A stretch of 6,343 nucleotides of DNA from a bacterium (lineage in GTDB: Bacteria > Hydrogenedentota > Hydrogenedentia > Hydrogenedentiales > SLHB01): assembly GCA_024231375.1 (NCBI GenBank), contig JAAEQP010000897.1:1-6343 (forward strand). Reading direction: 5' to 3'. Each line of letters opens with the position of its first letter. Position 1 is the first letter of the stretch. The notes under the pieces are model-generated. The model was given only the letters and a program-made list of their open reading frames with translations, did not search any database and was not told the DNA's origin. Of this stretch, positions 1 to 4,933 are shown one piece after another. The translations under genes were made by a program, and so were the position numbers.

Positions 1-2303
1 AACCCAATCACTCCGTAGATCAAGCCAATGGTGATGGTCAACGGAATCATCGACAGGAATCCCCACAGGCCGGCCCTGAACAGGATTACCATCATCAGCA
101 ATACGACCAGGAAACTGCCCAGGAATGCCTGCAACATGCCCGACACCATCTTGTCCTGCCACACCACGTTGATGTAAGTCAGGCCGAACCACTCGTGTTC
201 CAGTGCCAGCGGCGGCGGATTCGACGTCAGGTACTCGTCAACCGCCGCGACGACGCGCGACATATCCGTGTTATCGCCACTCCTCAACTGCACCCACAGG
301 CTCGTCTGCCGGTAGTCGGGCGTCACCAGGTGCCACAGGTCGTTCGGCCGGTGGCTGCTCTGATACTGCATCAGACACTGCGCCACGGCCGCCTGCGAAT
401 CCGGGATACGGGAGTTGGCCATGTCGCCGTCGATCAACTCCCGGTGTACCGTCTTCACGATGTCGGCCAGCGAATTCGATTTGCCCACCGCGTTCGTGGT
501 CAGCAGGTGCGCCTGCAATCCTTCCATGTACCGGAGGACGTCTGGATTCTTGAACGTTTCCTCGCGCGGCTCACGCTGAGGTGTCGCCTCAGCCGGGGCA
601 GACCCCTCAGGCTCTGAACCGCCCAGCCCGACGGGTAGCGCGGGCTCGTCGTCACCGCCCAACCCCATCGGAAGAGCGGGCTCCTCGTCGCCGCCCAGTC
701 CCGCGGGCAGACCCGGCTCCTCATCGCCGCCCAACCCGGCAGGCAGCGCAGGGGCCGCCTCGCCTTCGTCCCGCGTCGCGGGCACCGGGGCCATGCCATC
801 CTGGGCGGTCTCGCCCGGCGCGCGCAACACCAGATACGCCATGTACGTGCCGCCGAAATGCTTGTTCAGCACGGTGTCGGCCACGCGGATGGGGTGCGAT
901 TCCTTGAACCACTTCGTTGGGTTGTCGTTAATCTGAATCTTGCTGATACCGTACGCCGCGATGGCAACCGCCACCACCGACAATGCCACCACCAGCTTTG
1001 CATGTTTGAACGTGAACAGGCCAGTCATCTGAAGAATCCGTCCGGACGGCGTCTTCGCGTCGGCCGTTGCGTCCTCAGCGCTGTGGGCCATCCCAAAATT
1101 CGCCAATCGCTTCTCGGGGATGAACATGATGTAGGCTGGGATGAACGTGATCGTCAGCCACCAGGCCAGCATGATCCCGACGGCCACGAAGATCCCGAAC
1201 ACCTGCACCGGCGGGATTGGCGTCAGCGCCAGCGACGCGAAGCCTGCCGTCGACGTCAGCGACGTGTACAACATCGGCATGAACAGTGTGTCCATCACGT
1301 CGTGTACCGTCTGCCTGCGGTCCTTTGTCTTCTGATACCGGTCGAAGAACTCCGACAGAATATGGATCGAGTCCAACACCGCGATCGGCATGATGAAGAT
1401 GGGGATCATGGAACTCATGATATGGATCGTGTTCCCTGTCACGACCAGCAGCCCCATTGTGCAGATCACGGCAACCATCGCGATGATCATGGGCGAGACA
1501 ATCAGCACCAGCTTGCGGAAGAACACAAGCATGAGCAGGAAGATCACCAGCATGGCCAAAGGCGCCGAAATCGCCATTTGCACGAACATTTCATGCCCGA
1601 ACGTGTCGTTCGCCACGGGCAGCCCCGTGATGAAGAACCGTTCCTCGCCGTCCAACTCCGCGATCCGATCACGCAGCCGCGAATAAACCCGGTAGCTCAG
1701 GTCCTTCGATGTCAACGGAAGGTACAGGGCCAAGGCCTTGCCGTTCTTCGACAGCAACGTGCCGTCCAGGAACGGAATCCGCCGCGCCTTCTCCCGAATC
1801 GCCACTGCGTCCGCCTCGGTTTCCGGCGGTTTCGGCATCAGCCATTCGAACTTCACCACCCCCGGATCGCCCTGCTCGATGTTGTCCACCGTCGACGGCG
1901 CGATCACGTCCGCTCCGATCACGCCCCCTTGCGGATCCTCGATGCCGATGGCCTCTCCTTGCAGCGTCAAGGCGTACTGGGTCAGGTCGTAGATCTTGCG
2001 GAGCGAACCGGGATTGAACACCCCGTTCTCATCCGTCTCGTTCACCACGCCCAGCACGACAATGTCGTTCAGGGCGAAGACCTTCTTCATGTCGTTGTGG
2101 AACACGCGCACCGCTTCGTTGCGGCTCAGCATGTTCTCGGGGTCCGTGTCCACCTTCACCGGGTGGAGCATGGGGAACGTGTTGGGCCACACGGAAGGCA
2201 CTGCCGCGAGCACCGCAAGCACCAGCGTCACCGCCAACATGACCCCGGCGATCAACCGCGGGCGGTCGGTGGAAATCCGTACAATGAACGAGCCGATCTT
2301 CAT
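1..2303 (-). CDS. RND/MMPL-superfamily exporter (COG1033-like), C-terminus cut by window edge
   Basis: An open frame of 767 codons starts at the ATG at 2303 and runs off the left edge. GAGGAG lies 6 nt before the ATG. The layout is that of a proton-driven inner-membrane RND exporter: TM1 about 16-36, a first periplasmic loop about 37-240, TM2 244-263, TM3 265-288, TM4 297-317, TM5 345-361, TM6 370-395, then a second half with TM7 about 436-455. After TM7 comes N-D-N-P-T-K-W-F (459-466), usual at the start of the second periplasmic loop in COG1033 proteins. TM8 (about 727-745) and TM9 (about 750-767) follow; TM10-12 are missing only because of the window edge. TM4 carries the polar L-D-S-I-H motif (D311, H314) expected for proton coupling. 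A 12-residue tandem repeat lies in loop 2 (about 519-565). It is the third gene of a DUF2892/thioredoxin-like/RND cluster, 29 nt after its neighbour. Family call is firm; the substrate is unknown, with lipids or hydrophobic compounds usual for MMPL relatives. Confidence 0.93.
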   Translation of the reverse strand, partial: MKIGSFIVRISTDRPRLIAGVMLAVTLVLAVLAAVPSVWPNTFPMLHPVKVDTDPENMLSRNEAVRVFHNDMKKVFALNDIVVLGVVNETDENGVFNPGSLRKIYDLTQYALTLQGEAIGIEDPQGGVIGADVIAPSTVDNIEQGDPGVVKFEWLMPKPPETEADAVAIREKARRIPFLDGTLLSKNGKALALYLPLTSKDLSYRVYSRLRDRIAELDGEERFFITGLPVANDTFGHEMFVQMAISAPLAMLVIFLLMLVFFRKLVLIVSPMIIAMVAVICTMGLLVVTGNTIHIMSSMIPIFIMPIAVLDSIHILSEFFDRYQKTKDRRQTVHDVMDTLFMPMLYTSLTSTAGFASLALTPIPPVQVFGIFVAVGIMLAWWLTITFIPAYIMFIPEKRLANFGMAHSAEDATADAKTPSGRILQMTGLFTFKHAKLVVALSVVAVAIAAYGISKIQINDNPTKWFKESHPIRVADTVLNKHFGGTYMAYLVLRAPGETAQDGMAPVPATRDEGEAAPALPAGLGGDEEPGLPAGLGGDEEPALPMGLGGDDEPALPVGLGGSEPEGSAPAEATPQREPREETFKNPDVLRYMEGLQAHLLTTNAVGKSNSLADIVKTVHRELIDGDMANSRIPDSQAAVAQCLMQYQSSHRPNDLWHLVTPDYRQTSLWVQLRSGDNTDMSRVVAAVDEYLTSNPPPLALEHEWFGLTYINVVWQDKMVSGMLQAFLGSFLVVLLMMVILFRAGLWGFLSMIPLTITIGLIYGVIG
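619..752 (-). repeat. 36-bp in-frame tandem repeat (about 3.7 copies) inside the RND gene
   Basis: Units begin on the plus strand at 619, 655, 691 and 727, each opening with CCGCCCA; the fourth is partial, matching to about 752. Translated on the minus strand they give [A/G]-L-P-[A/M/V]-G-L-G-G-D-[E/D]-E-P, with a shortened last unit (…GLGG-SEPEG). The copies differ mainly at third positions while the peptide stays the same, so the array is not a fresh duplication. It forms an acidic, Pro/Gly-rich, probably disordered insert in the second periplasmic loop. Its role is unknown; a linker or cation-binding segment is possible. Confidence 0.92.
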
Positions 2304-2332
2304 CGAAGTCTCCTCAAACTACCGGTTATCTA

Positions 2333-2692
2333 CTATCGATAGCATGCCAGCATCGCTTGCTTCCGTACAAGTGCCCGAAGCGCATTTATCAACACATCCG
2401 ATGGCTGCATCCCCACGAACCGGGCATGCTCCCTGCCGTCCCTGAACAACACCAACGTGGGCGCATCCGCAATCCCCAACCGGGCAAGCGTCGTCGTAGC
2501 GGTGTCCACGTCCACCCGCCCGATCCGGACTGTGTCGTCACAAATCTCGGCAACCCTGTCTAGCACCCGCGCCTGGGCATCGCCCAACACACTCCAACGC
2601 GCGTAGAACTCCACAAGCGCGATCCCCGGGCCCACAGCTTCCGCTATGTCCGCTTCGTCCCAATGCTCGACTCGTGTCGCGGTTGCTTCCAT
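2333..2692 (-). CDS. Thioredoxin-fold protein lacking the CxxC active site
   Basis: A 119-residue protein of normal thioredoxin size, started at the ATG at 2692 with AAGGAA 8 nt upstream. The fold signature is clear: the beta strand A-L-V-E-F-Y-A-R-W (25-33), R-V-D-V-D-T (59-64) matching the usual VDVD strand, and A-P-T-L-V-L-F-R-D-G (77-86) with the cis-proline at P78. The active site W-C-G-P-C is replaced by W-S-V-L-G (33-37), so both catalytic cysteines are absent. The only cysteines are C51 and C117. It cannot act as a normal dithiol reductase and more likely serves as a binding, chaperone or adaptor module. There is no signal peptide, so it is probably cytoplasmic. It is the middle gene of the cluster, 105 nt after the DUF2892 gene and 29 nt before the RND gene. 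No frame break is seen; the altered site looks like a stable variant, not a pseudogene. Confidence 0.9.
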   Translation of the reverse strand: MEATATRVEHWDEADIAEAVGPGIALVEFYARWSVLGDAQARVLDRVAEICDDTVRIGRVDVDTATTTLARLGIADAPTLVLFRDGREHARFVGMQPSDVLINALRALVRKQAMLACYR

Positions 2693-2715
2693 TGTCTGGT
2701 TCCTTCAAATGCCCG

Positions 2716-2741
2716 CCCGGCAGGGGGGCAGCTGCCGGGCA
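2716..2741 (-). other. Intercistronic hairpin 1 (9-bp GC stem)
   Basis: GCCCGGCAG (2716-2724) pairs perfectly with CTGCCGGGC (2733-2741) across an 8-nt loop. It lies just upstream of the thioredoxin-like gene's ribosome site, between two genes of the same strand. No T-run follows on the minus strand, so it is not a typical rho-independent terminator. An mRNA-stability or processing element, or a partial attenuator, fits better. Confidence 0.6.
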
Positions 2742-2751
2742 GGCCAGGCCG

Positions 2752-2772
2752 CGACGCCTTGTGAGCGTCGCA
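2752..2772 (-). other. Intercistronic hairpin 2 (7-bp GC stem)
   Basis: GCGACGC (2752-2758) pairs with GCGTCGC (2766-2772) across a 7-nt loop. It stands 10 bases from hairpin 1 and 25 bases past the DUF2892 stop codon. No T-tract follows. The two stem-loops together fill the 105-base gap and could make the first gene more abundant than the two behind it. Confidence 0.55.
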
Positions 2773-2797
2773 ACGCTGGGAGGGGGAGGAGAAGACG

Positions 2798-2998
2798 CTA
2801 TCTACCGGTGCAGCGGGTGAGCCCCGCTCGCTCCAGTGCCCACACCATGGGACACCAGTTCGTGAACCCCGACTGCAAGAGATTCAGCCCCACGAAGGCC
2901 GTGAACAGAAGCCAGTATGGCGTGTGTACCGTTGCCAGGGCCGCCGTAGCGATCACGAAGGTTCCCGCGATAATTCGTAGCATCCGCTCGATGTCCAT
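2798..2998 (-). CDS. DUF2892 (YgaP-type) small inner-membrane protein
   Basis: A 66-residue protein with the DUF2892 pattern: M-D-I-E-R-M-L-R-I-I-A-G, first membrane helix about 7-25, T-P-Y-W-L-L-F-T-A-F-V-G-L-N-L-L-Q-S second helix about 28-46, then G-F-T-N-W-C-P (44-50) with C49. In other bacteria this domain forms a two-helix membrane anchor, alone or fused to rhodanese as in E. coli YgaP, often near sulfur or redox genes. The frame can be extended to a GTG at 3079, but the ATG at 2998 is preferred. It has GGAGA 6 nt upstream, matches the family N-terminus, and lies downstream of the start site predicted from the sigma-54 promoter (about 3074); the GTG would fall just upstream of that site. 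It is the first gene of the cluster. Exact function is unknown. Confidence 0.92.
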   Translation of the reverse strand: MDIERMLRIIAGTFVIATAALATVHTPYWLLFTAFVGLNLLQSGFTNWCPMVWALERAGLTRCTGR

Positions 2999-3084
2999 GC
3001 CCTGTCTCCATCGGGGCGTCTTCGGCCCCACCATGACTCTTAACTTTCCGAGCGCCCCTTTAACCCGGACGCTACGCACCCTAT

Positions 3085-3100
3085 TGCAGCTCCGATGCCA
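3085..3100 (-). promoter_or_regulatory. Sigma-54 (-24/-12) promoter for the DUF2892/Trx-like/RND cluster
   Basis: On the minus strand the sequence is TGGCATCGGAGCTGCA. Compared with the consensus TGGCACG-N4-TTGCW, it keeps the TGGCA block, the -24 GG (3099-3098) and the -12 GC (3087-3086) at the exact spacing. The expected start is about 3074, leaving a leader of about 76 nt before the ATG at 2998. That leader includes a small 5-bp hairpin (GGGGC 3013-3017 with GCCCC 3025-3029) just ahead of the ribosome site. A sigma-54 activator gene lies directly upstream, which strengthens the call. Confidence 0.75.
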
Positions 3101-3188
3101 AGTTCGGGCGGGTTGGTTGAATCGGGCAGATCGACCTTATTAAATGGATATAGCACGTGATTTCCGACAAGAAGTGGCGGGATGGGAT

Positions 3189-3239
3189 GAGCGTTACTAA
3201 CCGTTACCTAACCGAGCGAATCGTTACACGCAACGCTCG
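3189..3239. promoter_or_regulatory. Likely enhancer (upstream activator site): phased CGTTAC repeats within inverted repeats
   Basis: CGTTAC occurs at 3192, 3202 and 3222, spaced 10 and 20 bases, so all three lie on the same face of the helix. They are framed by the inverted repeats GAGCGTT (3189-3195) / AACGCTC (3232-3238) and CGAGCG (3213-3218) / CGCTCG (3234-3239). The block is about 115-165 bases upstream of the predicted sigma-54 start, the usual distance for NtrC-type enhancers. An AT-rich stretch (about 3136-3154) between the two could help bending; no clear IHF site was seen. That the neighbouring activator binds here is inference. Confidence 0.55.
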
Positions 3240-3282
3240 TGCGATACGTACTGGTTCGCAATGACCCAATGGCGCCAAGAGG

Positions 3283-4746
3283 CTATTCAGGCGGGTCCAG
3301 AGGGATGTCCAGCGCCTTCATCCGGCGCCATACCGAGGTGCGTGTGATGCCCAGTTGCCGCCCCACCTCGGCCTTGTTCCAGTCACACGCCTCCAGCAGC
3401 CGGAGCAATTCCTCGCGGTCTACGGGCCGTCTACGTCGACGCGCTACGACCGGCCCACCATACTCCCCCGAGGTCTGTGGTGCGCCGGGGCCGCCACTCA
3501 CCGGCATCCCCTGTCCGGCCTGGTCGCAGAGCTGGCTGCGCAACTCCACTCGTCGAATCTCCAGCGGCAGGTCGAACGGTCCAATTTCGGGCCCCGGGCA
3601 TGTGACGAAGGCGTGTTCAATGGCGTTCTCCAGTTCACGCACGTTGCCGGGCCAACAGTAGTCCATCACGATCCGCATGGCGTCCGGGTCCAATCCCGTG
3701 ATGTCCTTCCCTGTCTGCTCCGCGAACTGGGTGATGAACTTCCGGACCAACGGGTCGATGTCCTCCTTGCGCACCCGCAACGGCGGCAAGGCGATGGGAA
3801 ACACCTTCAGCCGATAGAACAGGTCCTCGCGGAACTCGCCCTGCCGCACCAGCTCCCGCAGGTCCCGGTGCGTGGCCGCGATCACGCGTACGTCCACCTT
3901 GCGCGGCGCAGACTCGCCGACGCGCTCGAACTCCCGCTCCTGCAACACGCGCAGCAGTTTCACCTGCACCAGCGGCGGGATCTCCCCCACTTCGTCCAGA
4001 AAGATCGTGCCGCCGTCGGCTATTTCGAAGCGTCCCGCATGGTCCCGGATCGCCCCGGTGAAGGCCCCCTTGGCATGTCCGAACAGCTCGCTTTCCAGCA
4101 GCGACTCGCTCAGGGCCGAGCAGTTCACGGTCACCAACGGTCCGTCCCGCCGGTCGCTGTGGTAGTGAATTGCCTTGGCCGCCAATTCCTTGCCCGTGCC
4201 CGTTTCGCCGGCGATCAGCACCGTCACCTGCGACGCCGCCGCCATTTCGATGAGCTTGAACACGTCGCGCATGGCCCCGCTCTTGCCGACAATGTTGTGG
4301 AACTGAAACCGCTCTTCCACCTCTTCGCGCAGCCGCGACACCTGCGTCTCCAACTGCCGCAAAGGCGACACGTCCGTCATCGTCACCACCGCACCGATCG
4401 CGTTGTCCAGGGCGTCCGTCATTACTCGCCCACTCATGATCACCGGCACCGACGAACCGTCCTTGCACCGCAGCAGACCTTCCTGACCGTCCACCATTCC
4501 CCGGGCAAACAGGTCGCAATCCATCACATCGCCGCCCGATGCGACATCCGCGTCCGAACACCGCGCCCCCCGCAACAACGAACAATCCTGGCCCACGGCC
4601 TCGTCGGACGAGTACCCCGTCAACCGCTCCATCGCCCGGTTCCACCGCTGGATGGAGTGGTCCGTGCCGATGACGAATACGCCATCCGCCATTGTGTCCA
4701 GAATCGCCGCCAGTTCCAGCGCTTCCAGTTCGTATCCGTCCGTCAT
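3283..4746 (-). CDS. PAS-AAA+-Fis sigma-54-dependent transcriptional activator (NtrC family)
   Basis: A 487-residue cytoplasmic enhancer-binding protein. Order: PAS sensor (about 10-128), a short coiled linker (about 129-146), the AAA+ sigma-54 interaction domain (about 150-385), a basic, flexible linker (about 410-444) and a Fis-type HTH (about 445-482). Key motifs are intact: Walker A G-E-T-G-T-G-K-E (180-187), the sigma-54 contact loop G-A-F-T-G-A (227-232), Walker B with F-L-D-E (249-252), the arginine-finger region F-R-E-D-L-F-Y-R-L (305-313) and W-P-G-N-V-R-E-L (365-372). It has no response-regulator receiver domain, so the signal should act through the PAS. The PAS holds C55, C63, C77 and C94, which may bind a metal or cofactor, or sense redox state. 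The frame reaches a GTG at 4815, but the ATG at 4746 has AAGGAG 9 nt upstream and the extra 23 residues look unlike the family. Probable targets are the cluster 284 bases downstream and perhaps its own region. Confidence 0.95.
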   Translation of the reverse strand: MTDGYELEALELAAILDTMADGVFVIGTDHSIQRWNRAMERLTGYSSDEAVGQDCSLLRGARCSDADVASGGDVMDCDLFARGMVDGQEGLLRCKDGSSVPVIMSGRVMTDALDNAIGAVVTMTDVSPLRQLETQVSRLREEVEERFQFHNIVGKSGAMRDVFKLIEMAAASQVTVLIAGETGTGKELAAKAIHYHSDRRDGPLVTVNCSALSESLLESELFGHAKGAFTGAIRDHAGRFEIADGGTIFLDEVGEIPPLVQVKLLRVLQEREFERVGESAPRKVDVRVIAATHRDLRELVRQGEFREDLFYRLKVFPIALPPLRVRKEDIDPLVRKFITQFAEQTGKDITGLDPDAMRIVMDYCWPGNVRELENAIEHAFVTCPGPEIGPFDLPLEIRRVELRSQLCDQAGQGMPVSGGPGAPQTSGEYGGPVVARRRRRPVDREELLRLLEACDWNKAEVGRQLGITRTSVWRRMKALDIPLDPPE

Positions 4747-4819
4747 CGTTCCATACTCCTTGCCGCATGCCACCACGCACCCATGGTAACACAGGCCGCG
4801 GACGCATCCCGACACGCGA

Positions 4820-4849
4820 CTGCGATCGTGACTCTTCGTGACATCGCAG
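4820..4849. promoter_or_regulatory. Operator-like inverted repeat enclosing two TCGTGAC repeats
   Basis: CTGCGAT (4820-4826) and ATCGCAG (4843-4849) form a perfect 7-bp inverted repeat with a 16-base spacer. Inside it CGTGAC occurs at 4827 and 4837, 10 bases apart. TCGTGAC differs by one base from TCGTTAC in the proposed enhancer at 3221-3227. The site lies in the divergent region between the activator gene and the DUF4838 gene and overlaps the -35 of the plus-strand promoter candidate. It could be a site for autoregulation; binding is not shown. Confidence 0.45.
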
Positions 4850-4867
4850 GAGGGCTATCAGTACAAT
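4838..4867 (+). promoter_or_regulatory. Sigma-70-like promoter for the DUF4838 gene (candidate)
   Basis: GTGACA (4838-4843) and TACAAT (4862-4867) each match five of six consensus bases and are separated by 18 bases. The expected start near 4874 would leave a leader of about 60 nt before the ATG at 4934. The call is tentative because the host's promoter rules are unknown. No equally good element was seen on the minus strand for the activator gene. Confidence 0.4.
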
Positions 4868-4881
4868 GCCTGCAGACTGCA

Positions 4882-4897
4882 TGGCAACGGGCCTGCC
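4882..4897 (+). promoter_or_regulatory. Weak sigma-54-like element upstream of the DUF4838 gene
   Basis: TGGCAACGGGCCTGCC keeps the TGGCA block, the GG and GC dinucleotides and the correct spacing of a -24/-12 promoter, but the -12 half is GC-rich (CTGCC). The same bases also form an inverted repeat, TGGCA-N7-TGCCA (4882-4898), so the match may be chance or an operator. If used, transcription would start near 4908, 26 bases before the ATG. Confidence 0.3.
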
Positions 4898-4933
4898 ACG
4901 CATCGCGCATTCGCCGCGGAACGGAGGACCACT

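Noticed and set aside
858..2342. 494-codon plus-strand open frame
   Set aside because: It lies antisense to the RND gene, is rich in His, Arg and Gln, and shows no domain. The minus-strand frame has clear membrane helices and family motifs.
2333..2342. 10-bp palindrome CTATCGATAG at the thioredoxin-like stop codon
   Set aside because: It is too short, has no loop, and no related copies are seen. It is compatible with chance overlap of the stop codon.
2999..3079. N-terminal extension of the DUF2892 gene to a GTG at 3079
   Set aside because: The extra 27 residues do not fit the family, the GTG has no good ribosome site, and it lies upstream of the start site predicted from the -24/-12 promoter.
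3254..3278. Second -24/-12-like element on the minus strand (TTGGCGCC … TTGCG)
   Set aside because: The distance between the GG and GC pairs is about three bases too long for sigma-54. The TGGCGCCA there is just an 8-bp palindrome.
3240..3282. Terminator after the activator gene
   Set aside because: No stem followed by a T-run was found on the minus strand, so read-through into the downstream cluster cannot be excluded.
4747..4815. 23-residue N-terminal extension of the activator to a GTG at 4815
   Set aside because: The ATG at 4746 has a strong AAGGAG at good spacing, and the extra residues (Cys/Gly-rich) do not resemble the start of PAS activators.
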